DNA of 64,000 bases, taken from Ursidibacter maritimus. GTDB taxonomy: Bacteria; Pseudomonadota; Gammaproteobacteria; Enterobacterales; Pasteurellaceae. The translations under genes and the position numbers were made by a program. Below are positions 8,924 to 19,441 of the stretch, piece by piece (within the stretch, counting starts at the first letter, position 1; every line of letters starts with the position of its first letter). The stretch is taken from NCBI RefSeq assembly GCF_009761395.1, contig NZ_LEKN01000001.1, forward strand, positions 248,001 through 312,000. The letters run 5' to 3'. The notes beneath the pieces were generated by a model. The model made no database searches and had not been told where the DNA came from. It saw only the letters and a list, made by a program, of their open reading frames with translations.

Positions 8924-11900
8924 TTAGTGTTTGATCTCGTTATGGAGCTCTTGGACAGAATAGACATCAAATTCATTAATATGATGTACGCCCACTGACA
9001 CCGCATCTGCACCAGCAATCGTAGTGTAAATTGGTACTCGTTGTTGTAACGCAGTACGGCGGATTGAGTGGCTGTCGACAATGACTTCTGGATCGCCACT
9101 TACGGTATTGATGACCAGAGCGATTTCACCATTTTTCAGTGCATCGACAATATGTGGGCGACCTTCACGCACTTTGTTGATGGTTTGGACAGCAATGCCA
9201 TTTTCACGTAAGAATTTAGCCGACCCGAAGGTTGCGCATAAGCCATAGCCTTGTTCTTGGAAACGTTTGGCAATTTTCAGTAAGGTATCTTTATCTTGAT
9301 CAATCACAGACATAAAGACTTTACCGACTTTTGGAATACGTTCTCCCGCCCCAAGTTGAGCTTTAAAGAAGGCTTCTGCAAAGGTTTCACCAACGCCCAT
9401 TACTTCACCTGTTGAACGCATTTCAGGCCCTAGGATAGTATCTACTCCTGGGAATTTAATGAATGGGAATACCGCTTCTTTCACAAAATATTTGTGTGGA
9501 ATAACCTCTTCTAACGCATTCAGTTCCGCTAAAGTTTCTCCAGCCATTACTCGAGCAGCAATTTTAGCCAGCGATTGTCCTGTTGCTTTACTCACGAAAG
9601 GCACAGTACGGCTTGCACGTGGATTGACTTCAAGCACATAAATAACATCATTTTGTACTGCAAATTGAACATTCATTAAACCACGTACTTTAAGTGCAAA
9701 TGCCATTTCTTTAGTTTGTCTGCGAATTTCATCAAGGATCTCACCGCTTAGGGAGTATGCAGGTAATGAACAAGCTGAGTCACCACTGTGAATACCTGCT
9801 TGCTCAACGTGTTGCATAATGCCACCAATAACAACATTTTCGCCATCACAAATACAGTCCACATCCACTTCAATCGCATTATTTAAGAAATGGTCGAGTA
9901 AGATCGGGCTATCATTTGAAACAGATACCGCCTCACGCATATATTTGTTGAGCTCATCATCGTTATAAACAATCTGCATTGCGCGTCCACCCAAGACATA
10001 AGAAGGACGAACGACAAGCGGATAACCCACTTCATTTGCTAGTCCTACTGCTTCAGATGCGTTGCGAGCGGTACGGTTTGCGGGTTGTTTTAAATTTAGG
10101 TCATTTAAAATACGTTGGAAACGCTCACGATCTTCTGCAGCATCAATGCTATCTGCGGATGTCCCGATAATATTCACTCCTGCTTCGTGTAACGCATTCG
10201 CTAATTTTAATGGCGTTTGACCACCATAATGTACGATTACACCCCAAGGGTTTTCTACTCGTACAATTTCAAGCACATCTTCAAGCGTTAATGGCTCAAA
10301 ATATAAGCGGTCTGATGTATCAAAATCCGTTGAAACCGTTTCAGGGTTACAGTTCACCATAATGGTTTCAAAACCTGCTTCACGCAATGCTAATGATGCG
10401 TGAACACAGCAGTAGTCGAACTCAATCCCTTGTCCAATACGGTTCGGACCACCACCTAAAATCATGACTTTCTTACGATCTGATGGATTAGATTCGCACT
10501 CTTCTTCATAAGTTGAGTAGAGATATGCAGTATCTGAAGCAAATTCTGCAGCACAGGTATCGACACGTTTATATACAGGTAGAATATTTAAACTGCGGCG
10601 GTAATCACGCACTGTTTTCTCACTTACTTTGGTTAATTGAGAGATGCGTTTATCTGAGAAACCTTTGCGTTTTAAACGGCGTAATTCATCATAGTCTAAA
10701 TCGCTGAACTGTTTTTTCTCCAAAGCCAGTTCTTCATCAATAAGATCTTTAATTTGAATTAAGAACCAAGGGTCGATTTTAGAATAGTGGTGAACTTCGT
10801 CTAATGAGAAACCCGCACCGAAAGCATCAGCAACGTAAAGAATACGCTCAGGACCCGGGTTAGCTAATTCACGACGGATTTTTTCAGGTTCTTCCGAAAG
10901 TAAATTGAAACCACAGATACCTGTTTCTAAGCCACGCAAGGCTTTTTGCAAGCTCTCTTGGAATGTGCGTCCCATTGCCATTACTTCGCCAACCGACTTC
11001 ATTTGCGTGGTTAAGCGATCATCGGCATTTGCAAATTTTTCAAAGGCAAAACGTGGGATTTTGGTTACGACATAGTCAAGTGTTGGTTCAAAAGACGCAG
11101 GAATTAAACCACCCGTAATATCATTACGTAACTCATTTAAGGTATAACCTACCGCTAATTTAGCAGCGACTTTTGCAATCGGGAAACCTGTTGCTTTTGA
11201 TGCAAGGGCTGAAGAACGGCTTACACGAGGGTTCATCTCAATGACGATCATCTCACCATTTGCAGGGTTAATCGCAAATTGAACGTTAGAACCGCCTGTA
11301 TCTACCCCAATCTCACGCAATACCGCAAGGCTGGCATTACGCATAATTTGGTACTCTTTATCTGTTAAGGTTTGAGCTGGAGCAACGGTAATAGAATCGC
11401 CTGTATGTACGCCCATTGGGTCAAAGTTTTCAATAGAGCAGATGATAATGCAGTTGTCGGTTTTATCACGCACCACTTCCATTTCATACTCTTTCCAACC
11501 TAATACAGATTGCTCAATCAGTAATTCGTGAGTGGGTGAGGCTTCAAAACCACGTTCACAAATTGCCATAAATTCATCGCGGTTATAAGCAATACCGCCA
11601 CCTGAACCACCCATTGTGAAAGAAGGACGGATTAAGGTTGGATAGCCTACTTGTTCTTGTGCAGTTAGTGCTTCTTCAAAGCTATGACAAACAAAGGATT
11701 TCGGGGTATTTAAACCGATTTTGGTCATCGCATCTTTAAAGCGACCACGATCTTCCGCTTTATCAATCGCATCTTCTGTTGCACCGATTAACTCGACATT
11801 GTATTTTTTCAATACACCATTGCGAGATAAATCTAACGCACAGTTTAATGCGGTTTGTCCGCCCATTGTTGGCAAAATGGCATCTGGACGCTCTTTTTCG

Positions 11901-12133
11901 ATGATTTTCGCAACAGTTCGCCACTCAATCGGCTCAATATAAGTTACGTCCGCCATATTCGGATCGGTCATAATCGTTGCAGGGTTAGAATTGACTAACA
12001 CCACTTTATAACCTTCTTCACGCAACGCTTTACACGCCTGCGCTCCCGAATAGTCAAATTCACACGCCTGCCCGATGACAATCGGACCTGCTCCAATAAT
12101 TAAAATTGTTTGTATGTCTGTACGTTTTGGCAT
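8924..12133 (-). CDS. carB: Carbamoyl-phosphate synthase large subunit
   Basis: Makes carbamoyl phosphate for pyrimidine and arginine synthesis, using ammonia delivered by CarA. It is 1069 residues, full length. It shows two homologous ATP-grasp halves ([17 protein letters not shown] near the N-terminus; [15 protein letters not shown] near residue 560), the oligomerisation region between them, and a C-terminal MGS-like allosteric domain. It lies downstream of carA on the same strand but is separated from it by 349 bases holding a PhzF remnant, so it may have its own promoter. Confidence 0.98.
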   Translation of the reverse strand: MPKRTDIQTILIIGAGPIVIGQACEFDYSGAQACKALREEGYKVVLVNSNPATIMTDPNMADVTYIEPIEWRTVAKIIEKERPDAILPTMGGQTALNCALDLSRNGVLKKYNVELIGATEDAIDKAEDRGRFKDAMTKIGLNTPKSFVCHSFEEALTAQEQVGYPTLIRPSFTMGGSGGGIAYNRDEFMAICERGFEASPTHELLIEQSVLGWKEYEMEVVRDKTDNCIIICSIENFDPMGVHTGDSITVAPAQTLTDKEYQIMRNASLAVLREIGVDTGGSNVQFAINPANGEMIVIEMNPRVSRSSALASKATGFPIAKVAAKLAVGYTLNELRNDITGGLIPASFEPTLDYVVTKIPRFAFEKFANADDRLTTQMKSVGEVMAMGRTFQESLQKALRGLETGICGFNLLSEEPEKIRRELANPGPERILYVADAFGAGFSLDEVHHYSKIDPWFLIQIKDLIDEELALEKKQFSDLDYDELRRLKRKGFSDKRISQLTKVSEKTVRDYRRSLNILPVYKRVDTCAAEFASDTAYLYSTYEEECESNPSDRKKVMILGGGPNRIGQGIEFDYCCVHASLALREAGFETIMVNCNPETVSTDFDTSDRLYFEPLTLEDVLEIVRVENPWGVIVHYGGQTPLKLANALHEAGVNIIGTSADSIDAAEDRERFQRILNDLNLKQPANRTARNASEAVGLANEVGYPLVVRPSYVLGGRAMQIVYNDDELNKYMREAVSVSNDSPILLDHFLNNAIEVDVDCICDGENVVIGGIMQHVEQAGIHSGDSACSLPAYSLSGEILDEIRRQTKEMAFALKVRGLMNVQFAVQNDVIYVLEVNPRASRTVPFVSKATGQSLAKIAARVMAGETLAELNALEEVIPHKYFVKEAVFPFIKFPGVDTILGPEMRSTGEVMGVGETFAEAFFKAQLGAGERIPKVGKVFMSVIDQDKDTLLKIAKRFQEQGYGLCATFGSAKFLRENGIAVQTINKVREGRPHIVDALKNGEIALVINTVSGDPEVIVDSHSIRRTALQQRVPIYTTIAGADAVSVGVHHINEFDVYSVQELHNEIKH

Positions 12134-12184
12134 TTTGTGGTTCTCTTTGGTTAATCTGATAAATTATCTGTATTTCATCTTTAT

Positions 12185-12242
12185 ACAAGCGGTCACTTCT
12201 TCACAACATTTTGCAAATTTCTCTTAAAATTCCACCGCTTGT
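12185..12242. terminator. Paired-USS hairpin downstream of the PhzF remnant
   Basis: Perfect inverted USS cores ACAAGCGGT (12185-12193) and ACCGCTTGT (12234-12242) flank a TTTTGCAAATTT segment. The second arm abuts the stop codon of the PhzF remnant. It is probably the original terminator of that lost gene and now lies between carA and carB. Confidence 0.6.
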
Positions 12243-12452
12243 CAGGGTAATGTAAAATTCCCTTCTCCAACTTCAATCACATTCCCACCAACATAAATTG
12301 TCTGTTGTTCATCAAGCCTTAAAGAAAGGCCGTTTGGTCTGCTACATTTCCTCATCACCCAAGCTATCCGCTTGGGGAAATACCGCCAGTGGATTACCAC
12401 CAAAATGGCTTTCGGCAAAGACGTTAACCAGTTTGAATGGGTAAGTTCGCAT
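12242..12452 (-). pseudogene. PhzF-family isomerase, internally deleted
   Basis: The first 37 codons are a clean PhzF-family N-terminus: MRTYPFKLVNVFAESHF, then GGNPLAVF, the substrate-site region of the fold. Translation then hits TAG. Immediately after, in another frame, is a clean PhzF C-terminus (RPNGLSLRLDEQQ, then VGGNVIEVGEGNF) ending at the natural stop. A normal PhzF-like protein is about 260-300 residues, so roughly three quarters is missing. Both ends look well preserved, which suggests a single recent deletion. It lies between carA and carB on the same strand. Confidence 0.8.
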
Positions 12453-12482
12453 CAGTCTTCTACTCCAAATGTCTATCAGCTA

Positions 12483-13625
12483 CTAAGCTGTTTTCGCCTT
12501 TCTCAATTCAGTGATAAAACGGTCAAATAAGTAGGCAACATCATTTGGGCCTGGGCTGGCTTCTGGATGCCCTTGGAATGAAAATGCTGATTGATCAGTT
12601 AATTCAATACCTTGTACGGTTCCATCAAATAAAGATCGGTGAGTCACTCGTACATTTGCTGGTAGGCTAGCTTCATCCACTTCAAAACCGTGGTTTTGGC
12701 TCGTAATTAGCACTTTTTGGCTATCGAGATCTTGTACTGGGTGGTTGGCACCGTGGTGTCCGAATGTCATTTTTTTGGTTTTACCGCCTGCGGCTAAACC
12801 TAGTAGCTGATGCCCTAAACAGATGCCAAAAATTGGTTTTTTCGTGGCTAATAATTTTTGAATAGCGGAAATTGCATAATCACAAGGTTCTGGGTCGCCT
12901 GGCCCATTGGATAAGAAAATACCATCTGGATTTAACGCTAATACCGCCTCTGCTGATGTTTTTGCTGGTACTACGGTTAAGCGGCAACCACGTTCTGCTA
13001 ACATTCTTAAAATGTTATGTTTTACCCCAAAATCGTAGGCAACGACGTGAAATTCAGGTTGATTTTGTGTTTCGTAAGCTTTGCCATTATTTGATACAGG
13101 TAAATGCCATTCACCTTCCGTCCATTGATAAAGCTCGTTGCACGTTACGCGTTGAGCAAGATCTTGACCTGCCATTGAGCCGAAGCTTTTTGCTAATTCC
13201 AAAGCTTTGGCTTCATCTGTACCCACATAAATACAGCCTGCTTGAGCACCTTTATCACGCAGGATACGCGTTAAACGACGAGTATCAATATCAGCAATCG
13301 CAACAGTTTTATTTTTTATAAGGTAATCTTGGAGGGAAATATTAGAGCGGAAGTTGCTGTGTAAAAGAGGAAGATCACGAATAATTAAACCTGCGGCATA
13401 AACGGAACGGGATTCTGTGTCCTCATCATTTGCCCCGGTGTTACCTATATGGGGATACGTTAAAGTAACAATTTGATGATGATAAGAAGGATCGGTAAGA
13501 ATTTCTTGATAACCTGTCATTGCAGTATTAAAGACCACTTCACCAATAGTGAAGCCATCATAACCAATGGATTTTCCGTGAAAAACTGAACCATCTGCAA
13601 GAACAAGAATTGCTGGTTTCGACAT
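12483..13625 (-). CDS. carA: Carbamoyl-phosphate synthase small subunit
   Basis: Glutamine amidotransferase subunit that hydrolyses glutamine and channels ammonia to CarB. It is 380 residues from the ATG at 13625 ([13 protein letters not shown]), preceded by an AGGAG box; a longer reading frame extends 17 codons upstream but has no family support. The triad glutaminase domain shows the nucleophile in [11 protein letters not shown] and the His-Glu pair in GHPEASPGP. It is divergent from cyuA, with two ARG-box-like sites between them. Confidence 0.97.
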   Translation of the reverse strand: MSKPAILVLADGSVFHGKSIGYDGFTIGEVVFNTAMTGYQEILTDPSYHHQIVTLTYPHIGNTGANDEDTESRSVYAAGLIIRDLPLLHSNFRSNISLQDYLIKNKTVAIADIDTRRLTRILRDKGAQAGCIYVGTDEAKALELAKSFGSMAGQDLAQRVTCNELYQWTEGEWHLPVSNNGKAYETQNQPEFHVVAYDFGVKHNILRMLAERGCRLTVVPAKTSAEAVLALNPDGIFLSNGPGDPEPCDYAISAIQKLLATKKPIFGICLGHQLLGLAAGGKTKKMTFGHHGANHPVQDLDSQKVLITSQNHGFEVDEASLPANVRVTHRSLFDGTVQGIELTDQSAFSFQGHPEASPGPNDVAYLFDRFITELRKAKTA

Positions 13626-13766
13626 TATTTTACTCCTAATAATAAAGTCTGTTGGTTGGTACTTTCGAGTCGCCATTAACCTTTGCTAGAAGTAGGCGAC
13701 TAAGTTTAATAGAGCAAACGATTGCATTCAAGTTAAACTTTTGAAAAGTGCCAATATAAGCACAAA

Positions 13767-13805
13767 TTTTATTTTTAATTCACACAAATTGCATTTTTAT
13801 GCAAG
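13767..13805. promoter_or_regulatory. Tandem ARG-box-like sites (ArgR operator)
   Basis: The right-hand site, centred in 13788-13805, contains the palindrome TTGCATTTTTATGCAA. The left site, 13767-13784, has one good half (AATTCA) and an AT-rich other half. The two 18-base windows are separated by exactly three bases, the spacing of paired ARG boxes in enteric bacteria. They lie upstream of carA, whose product is needed for arginine, which fits ArgR control. Binding is inferred. Confidence 0.55.
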
Positions 13806-13890
13806 TGTAAACAACTAATCTCAAATTTTATTTTTATCAAGAGATACAAGCGGTTAGAATGTTGCGTTTTTTACAAAAGTTGAGAGTTGG

Positions 13891-15189
13891 ATGAAAAAGA
13901 TAGAATTTGGCGATCAGTTGATCGCAATTGTAAAACGAGATGTAGCCCCAGCATTAGGCTGTACTGAACCAATTTCGCTCGCGTTGGCATCTGCTATTGC
14001 AGTCTCATATTTAGGTTCAGATTTATTGCAGATTCAAGCAAAAGTTTCCCCAAACTTAATGAAGAATGGGATGGGGGTAACTGTGCCTGGAACAGGTATG
14101 GTGGGATTGCCGATAGCCGCCGCAGTAGGTGCGATTGCAGGCGATGCTAATGCAGGATTGGAAGTGTTGAAAAATATTCAACCAAAAGATGTCGAACTCG
14201 CAAAAGCAATGCTTAATGCCAATCAAGTCAGAGTTGATATTGCCAATGTGGATTTTCCCCTTTATTCCGAAGCTCTTGTATTAGGTGAACAAGGTTGGGT
14301 TAAAGTCTGTATTCAAGATTCTCATACGAATGTTGTACTGATTGAGAAAAATGGCGAGATTTTATTTCAAAAGCAAGCAGAAGTGCTTGAGGTAGTCGAT
14401 GACTATCAATTTTTTGAACAACTTACTGCACAAGATATTTATGACTTTGCAATGCAAACTCCCCTTGAGGAAATTGCGTTTATTGCTGAGGCAGCCAAGC
14501 TCAATAGTGCCTTGTCTAAAGAAGGTTTAGAGAAAGAGTATGGCTTACATATTGGTAGGACGTTAAGAAAACAGATTGAACTTGGGTTACTTTCAAATGA
14601 CTTACTTAATCGAATCGTAATTGAAACGACAGCCGCATCAGATGCTCGAATGGGAGGTGCGTTACTCCCTGCGATGAGTAATTCAGGCTCAGGCAATCAA
14701 GGAATTGCTGCCACAATGCCATCGGTCATTGTTGCTCGCTTTGTTAATGCAAATGATGAACAACTGATCAGAGCATTATTTCTATCACATACAATTGCAA
14801 TTTATATCCACAGTAAATTACCAAAACTCTCCGCATTGTGTGCGGTGACAACCGCTGCAATGGGAAGTGCGGCGGGAATGGCATATTTACTAGGTGGACG
14901 TTTTAATGCCATTAGTATGGCGATTTGTAGTATGATTGGTGATATTAGCGGTGTGTTATGTGATGGTGCAGCAAATAGCTGTGCAATGAAAGTTTCTACG
15001 GGTGTTTCATCTGCTTATAAAGCGGTACTAATGGCGTTAGATAATAGCCGAGTAACAGGCAATGAAGGTATTGTGGAGCATAGCGTAGATAAATCAATCA
15101 ATAATCTTTGTGCGATTGCTACGAAAAGTATGGTGCATATGGATAGGCAGATCATTGAAATAATGAGCACAAAAGATCAAGATTGCTAA
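13891..15189 (+). CDS. cyuA: UPF0597 / L-cysteine desulfidase CyuA
   Basis: A 432-residue protein of the YhaM (CyuA) family, which degrades L-cysteine to pyruvate, ammonia and sulfide using an iron-sulfur cluster. Landmarks are LGCTEPISLALA (Cys24, equivalent to the conserved N-terminal cysteine), SPNLMKNGMGVTVPGTG, SDARMGGALLPAMSNSGSGN and the C-terminal cysteines in MAICSMIGD, GVLCDGAANSCAMK. It is divergent from carA and followed closely by chaA. The function is assigned by family. Confidence 0.88.
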   Translation: MKKIEFGDQLIAIVKRDVAPALGCTEPISLALASAIAVSYLGSDLLQIQAKVSPNLMKNGMGVTVPGTGMVGLPIAAAVGAIAGDANAGLEVLKNIQPKDVELAKAMLNANQVRVDIANVDFPLYSEALVLGEQGWVKVCIQDSHTNVVLIEKNGEILFQKQAEVLEVVDDYQFFEQLTAQDIYDFAMQTPLEEIAFIAEAAKLNSALSKEGLEKEYGLHIGRTLRKQIELGLLSNDLLNRIVIETTAASDARMGGALLPAMSNSGSGNQGIAATMPSVIVARFVNANDEQLIRALFLSHTIAIYIHSKLPKLSALCAVTTAAMGSAAGMAYLLGGRFNAISMAICSMIGDISGVLCDGAANSCAMKVSTGVSSAYKAVLMALDNSRVTGNEGIVEHSVDKSINNLCAIATKSMVHMDRQIIEIMSTKDQDC

Positions 15190-15210
15190 TTTTAATAACA
15201 GAGAGGTTTT

Positions 15211-16290
15211 ATGGCAAACAACACACATTCTCCTTTACCGTTATGGTCAGTTATTTTACCTATTTTGGCGTGGGTTATTTATTTTGTTGGGGTAAAAGAT
15301 AGTTTATGGCTACAAATTGGTGGCGGTGCATTGTTAATTGGTAGTGTTCTTTCTGCCGTTCACCACGCTGAAGTAGTGGCTCACAAAGTGGGAGAGCCAT
15401 TCGGTACCATTATTTTAGCCTTAGCGATTACTGTCATTGAAGTGGCACTTATTGTATCGCTCATGATCGCAGGCGGTGATAACGCAGCATATCTTGCACG
15501 AGATACCGTATTTGCAGCAATTATGCTGATCTTAAATGGTATTTTAGGTGGCTGTTTATTGATTGGTGGACTTAAACACCACGAACAATTTTTTAGTAAA
15601 AAATCTGTTAGTACGGCATTAGTTACGCTTATTTCAATTTTAGCGTTTACCCTAATTTTGCCGAACTTTACCACCACAACCGAAGGCCCAACATATAGCC
15701 CATCACAGTTAGTCTTTGTTGCGTTCGCATCGTTAGTGCTTTATGGAGCATTTATTATGGTGCAAACCGTTCGTCATCGTGATTATTTCTTAGCGGATGA
15801 TGATAACCCAGAGCATCACGCCGAACCACCATCGACCAAAGTAGCGTTAATCAGCTTGTTGCTGTTAGTCGTTTGTTTAGGCATAGTTGTCTTACTTGCA
15901 AAAGCATTATCACCAACAATTGAGAGTATGGTAGTAAGTGCAGGTGCACCACTTGCACTAGTTGGGGTTATTATTGCTGCGGTAGTGCTAATGCCAGAAG
16001 GGTTAGCTGCTTTAACTGCTGCCAGCCGTAACCGTCTTCAAACGAGCGTAAACTTAGCATTAGGTTCGGCATTAGCTAGTATCGGTTTAACCATTCCATC
16101 GGTTGTTATTGTATGTCTAATGTACGACATCAATATGGTTTTAGGCTTAGACTGGAAATCAATGGTTTTACTTGCATTATCCACCTTTGTGGTAATGGTT
16201 TCACTCAACCACGGACGTTCTAATATGCTCTACGGTATCGTGTTATTAGTAAATTTAGCCGCATACGTTTTCACAGTGATTGTGCCTTAA
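15211..16290 (+). CDS. chaA: Calcium/proton antiporter ChaA
   Basis: Inner membrane cation exchanger of the CaCA superfamily, 359 residues. There are about eleven hydrophobic segments and the repeated acidic membrane motifs GTIILALAITVIEVALI and VLMPEGLAALTAA. A histidine/acid-rich loop (DDDNPEHHAEPP) sits near residue 200. It starts 21 bases after cyuA with a GAGAGG ribosome binding site, so the two may be cotranscribed. Confidence 0.93.
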   Translation: MANNTHSPLPLWSVILPILAWVIYFVGVKDSLWLQIGGGALLIGSVLSAVHHAEVVAHKVGEPFGTIILALAITVIEVALIVSLMIAGGDNAAYLARDTVFAAIMLILNGILGGCLLIGGLKHHEQFFSKKSVSTALVTLISILAFTLILPNFTTTTEGPTYSPSQLVFVAFASLVLYGAFIMVQTVRHRDYFLADDDNPEHHAEPPSTKVALISLLLLVVCLGIVVLLAKALSPTIESMVVSAGAPLALVGVIIAAVVLMPEGLAALTAASRNRLQTSVNLALGSALASIGLTIPSVVIVCLMYDINMVLGLDWKSMVLLALSTFVVMVSLNHGRSNMLYGIVLLVNLAAYVFTVIVP

Positions 16291-16332
16291 TTATTCAGTA
16301 AATTTAAAAGCGACCTAATTTTATAAGAAATA

Positions 16333-16387
16333 TGATCTGCATCCCAAAAGTTCGAAAATAGCTAACTGATTAAGGTGCAGATTTTTT
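16333..16387. terminator. Possible terminator between chaA and the LOG gene
   Basis: ATCTGCATC and GGTGCAGAT can pair across a long loop and are followed by TTTTTT on the plus strand, just after chaA. The long loop lowers confidence. Confidence 0.4.
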
Positions 16388-16409
16388 ATAAAACAGTGTT
16401 AATTACCAA

Positions 16410-16970
16410 TTAATAACGCCTAACTTCAGGTGGCGTATAATGGGCAATAAAATGGGTGATTTCATTCAAATCATCGGAGAATAGTGTTTTTTGGCGGTCG
16501 GTTGCGGTTAAAAAGCCTTGCTCGACCATCTTATAAAAAAATTGTTGAAGATGTTGGTAGTAATTGTCGCTGTTAAATAGGATACAAGGGTTATTATTTT
16601 GCCCGATTCTTGCCCACGAAATCACCTCGCTGATTTCTTCTAAAGTTCCTGGACCACCGGGTAGAGCAATATAGACGTCTCCAAGTTCAATCATTTTTTG
16701 TTTACGTACAGACATTGAATCAACGCTGATCATTTCTGTTAAGCCTGTATGAGCAAGTTCTCGTTCTTGTAAAAAGGTTGGCATAATGCCGATTACTTTA
16801 CCTCCGTTTTCTAAGACAGTGTTGGCAATTAAACCCATTAGTCCTGCATTTCCGCCACCATAAATGAGAGTATGCCCGTTTTGAGCAATCCATTGCCCTA
16901 ATTGGATAGTAGCTTGTTGATGTTTTGAGTTATTACCAAGACTTGCCCCACAATAAACGGTAATATTCAT
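16410..16970 (-). CDS. LOG-family nucleotide phosphoribohydrolase
   Basis: A 186-residue Rossmann-fold protein with the LOG signatures GGGNAGLMG (about residue 40) and PGGPGTLEE (about residue 105). Family members cleave nucleoside 5'-monophosphates to base and ribose 5-phosphate; in plants and some bacteria they activate cytokinins. The cellular substrate here is unknown. It is monocistronic and divergent from the MazG-like gene. Confidence 0.9.
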   Translation of the reverse strand: MNITVYCGASLGNNSKHQQATIQLGQWIAQNGHTLIYGGGNAGLMGLIANTVLENGGKVIGIMPTFLQERELAHTGLTEMISVDSMSVRKQKMIELGDVYIALPGGPGTLEEISEVISWARIGQNNNPCILFNSDNYYQHLQQFFYKMVEQGFLTATDRQKTLFSDDLNEITHFIAHYTPPEVRRY

Positions 16971-17034
16971 TTCTTTTTCTTCCTATTTTCAGTAAAGTGT
17001 ACCGAAATCATAACAAACTTTTAAGGTAAACCAA

Positions 17035-17364
17035 ATGCAGTTTTCAGAGTATCAACAATGGGTGAGTGAGTTCTATCAACAACAAAATTGGTATCGTCAC
17101 GATGTTTTTAGACGTTTGGCTTATTTATCTGAAGAAGTCGGGGAAGTCGCGTGTGCTGTACGAGCCATTGAAATTGGACGTGAGCGTCCAGATCAGATTG
17201 AACAAGATCAAACACAAAAACGTGAAAATCTGATTGAAGAACTTGGTGATGTATTTGACAACTTATTTATTTTGGCGGATAAGTACAATATTTCGATTGA
17301 AGAAGTGATGCAAAAGCATCAAGCAAAATTTATTAAACGTTATGTGGATGATGTTAAGTTATAA
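17035..17364 (+). CDS. MazG-like nucleotide pyrophosphohydrolase
   Basis: A 109-residue single-domain all-alpha NTP pyrophosphatase fold. The metal-binding pattern EEVGEV (about residue 33) and EELGDVFDN (about residue 70) is intact. Small proteins of this type hydrolyse non-canonical or excess nucleoside triphosphates. It is a single gene between LOG and rraA. The exact substrate cannot be read from the sequence. Confidence 0.85.
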   Translation: MQFSEYQQWVSEFYQQQNWYRHDVFRRLAYLSEEVGEVACAVRAIEIGRERPDQIEQDQTQKRENLIEELGDVFDNLFILADKYNISIEEVMQKHQAKFIKRYVDDVKL

Positions 17365-17377
17365 ATGTTCAAACTCA

Positions 17378-17418
17378 ATCTGACAGCCCATGTTTAAAAT
17401 CACAGTGTCTGTCAGATT
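17378..17418. terminator. Hairpin after the MazG-like gene
   Basis: AATCTGACAG and CTGTCAGATT form perfect 10-base arms with a 21-base loop, starting 14 bases after the stop codon. The downstream sequence is only weakly T-rich. Confidence 0.5.
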
Positions 17419-17524
17419 AATTTGAGCTTAAATTCTTTTCTGCCTAAATTCATCCTTTTGGCAGTCTAATGTTTGGATGCCTAAAATGCACTCAAAACAT
17501 TGGGATAATACAGTGAAATTTAGA

Positions 17525-17543
17525 GCTAATCTATTTCAGCCGC
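17525..17543 (-). repeat. Solo IS1016-like terminal repeat
   Basis: This 19-base site matches 17 of 19 bases of the terminal repeat of the truncated IS1016-like element at 56494-56512. No transposase reading frame remains nearby. It lies in the 262-base gap between the MazG-like gene and rraA, which otherwise has no gene-like content. Confidence 0.45.
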
Positions 17544-17626
17544 TAAAAATAAATCCACTTTTGCGCTATGGTCTGTAAGAACGCTTAACAAGCGTCCTTT
17601 ATTCTCTACTATCTTATGACTAAAGA

Positions 17627-18124
17627 CTATTCTGTCATCTCTTCAAAATCTAACAATTCTGGTGAAAGAATAATGCCTGTAAGGTCAGCATAGACATAAT
17701 CTTCAGGTAGGAATGTGACGCCACCAAAATTGACTGGGGTATCAATTTCACCAACAGACGTATCTTCTGCCCCCACTGGAATCGGTGCCAGCGCTTGAAT
17801 ACCAATATCTAAGCTTTCTAACACATCAATTTGGCGTACAGCACCATTAACAATAATGCCTTCCCAGCCGTTATCTACGGCAAGTTGAGCCAATTCCGCA
17901 TCAATCAATGCTCGGCGAACTGCACCACCACCATCAATTAATAAAACTCTGCCTTGTCCGTCTTCCTCTAAAACTTCGGCAATCAAGCCATTACTTTCAA
18001 AACATTTTACTGTGGTAATTTTTCCGTGAAAGGTAGAATTTCCTCCGAAGCTCGAAAAAATAGGTTCGACTACATCGACTTGATCGGAATAAATATCACA
18101 GAGTTGAGAGGTATCGACACGCAT
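17627..18124 (-). CDS. rraA: Ribonuclease E activity regulator RraA
   Basis: A 165-residue protein that binds and inhibits RNase E in gammaproteobacteria. The aldolase-like family landmarks are present: [10 protein letters not shown] at the start, [28 protein letters not shown] and GIIVNGAVR. The extended C-terminal acidic tail is typical of the proteobacterial form. It lies downstream of pqiA on the same strand after a 66-base gap. Confidence 0.96.
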   Translation of the reverse strand: MRVDTSQLCDIYSDQVDVVEPIFSSFGGNSTFHGKITTVKCFESNGLIAEVLEEDGQGRVLLIDGGGAVRRALIDAELAQLAVDNGWEGIIVNGAVRQIDVLESLDIGIQALAPIPVGAEDTSVGEIDTPVNFGGVTFLPEDYVYADLTGIILSPELLDFEEMTE

Positions 18125-18190
18125 AGCGTCCTCCTTTTTATTATGAATATCGGGGTTGAAGTATAAACCTTTGCAAAAAATTGAGCAAAT

Positions 18191-19441
18191 CTAACCGCTT
18201 GTTTTTGTATCTTGATGTTCTCGGTGGATTCGCCATAACATTCTTGCATCTAAATTAGATGAAGAGATCATCGTTAAAAAGACCGCGGCACCGAAATAGA
18301 ACGCTGCATCGCCCACTGAGAAGCTAATAATTTGCCCACGTTCTACCAATGACATCATCAGTGCTAACACGAATAAATCCAACATAGACCAACGTCCAAC
18401 AAAATGGACATAATGTAACAATTTCATCTGCCAATGGATTGGGTGTTTCCAACGAAAATGGATAGCAAGTAATAAATATAAAATCACACCTACTTTGCTA
18501 AACGGCACAGCAATACTCGCAATAAATACGATTGCGGCCACCGTATAGCTTCCCATTGAGATAAAGAGTAACACTCCGCTCATTAGTGAGTCTGCGGAAG
18601 TTGAGCCTGCAAATTCCGTTGATGAGATCGGTAAAATATTCGCAGGGATCATCATAATCACCCCAGCAACAAGGGTTGCCCAAACACGTTGTAATTTAGC
18701 ACTATCAGGAATTGCCAAGTTGGTTTCACAACGTGGGCAACGTTGTCGCCCTTTTTTATCGACAATATTTTCATCGAAAGTGTAATCACATTCAGGGCAA
18801 AGTGTTGGCTGTGATGGGTAATCGGGGGAAAGCGAATGATATTCAGGGTAAAACTCATTCCACAATCGGTTCGGATCAATTTTGATAAACAACAAAATCG
18901 TCAGAATGGTGGTTAATACAAAAGGAAGCAAATAAATATCAAAAGAAAGCGGGGCATATTCACGTACCTTGAAAGCGGCAACCGCTAGAGCCACTAAATA
19001 AACATCAAGCATCACCCACTGTTTTGCTTTTTTGAGAAAAATCAGAGTGTATCGAGGACGATAGCCTAATAAACGTTGTAAACGCAAGGAAATCACTAAT
19101 AATGCAAAAGAGATAGGCATTATGACCGAGCAAATTAAAATCATAAAAGCAGTGTAAGGGAAACCTGCAGTTGCCATCTTCCATACTCCACCCCAAACCG
19201 AAGCGTCAATCGGCACACCTAATAGGTCAATGCTCATCAATGGAAACCATAGTGCAAAGGGTAATAAAATCAAAATAGAAAGGGCAATAATCGTACAACG
19301 TCTTAATCCCCAGCGATTGCCTGACTGTAAGACCTCATCACAATTTGGGCAACAAGCGGTCTGATTATGCAGATCTTTTGCAATATTCACAACCGTATCG
19401 CATTCTAAGCAACGTTGTAAGTAGTGTTCTTCTTTTTTCAT
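18191..19441 (-). CDS. pqiA: PqiA/LetA-family inner membrane protein
   Basis: A 416-residue membrane protein with two repeated PqiA units. Each starts with a zinc-ribbon-like CXXC pair (CLECDTV...[16 protein letters not shown]...CPRCETNL) followed by about four transmembrane helices. In E. coli such proteins work with MCE-repeat partners (PqiB or LetB) in envelope lipid transport. No MCE gene is next to it here. Its start overlaps the end of rnhB by four bases, so translation is probably coupled. Confidence 0.9.
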   Translation of the reverse strand: MKKEEHYLQRCLECDTVVNIAKDLHNQTACCPNCDEVLQSGNRWGLRRCTIIALSILILLPFALWFPLMSIDLLGVPIDASVWGGVWKMATAGFPYTAFMILICSVIMPISFALLVISLRLQRLLGYRPRYTLIFLKKAKQWVMLDVYLVALAVAAFKVREYAPLSFDIYLLPFVLTTILTILLFIKIDPNRLWNEFYPEYHSLSPDYPSQPTLCPECDYTFDENIVDKKGRQRCPRCETNLAIPDSAKLQRVWATLVAGVIMMIPANILPISSTEFAGSTSADSLMSGVLLFISMGSYTVAAIVFIASIAVPFSKVGVILYLLLAIHFRWKHPIHWQMKLLHYVHFVGRWSMLDLFVLALMMSLVERGQIISFSVGDAAFYFGAAVFLTMISSSNLDARMLWRIHREHQDTKTSG

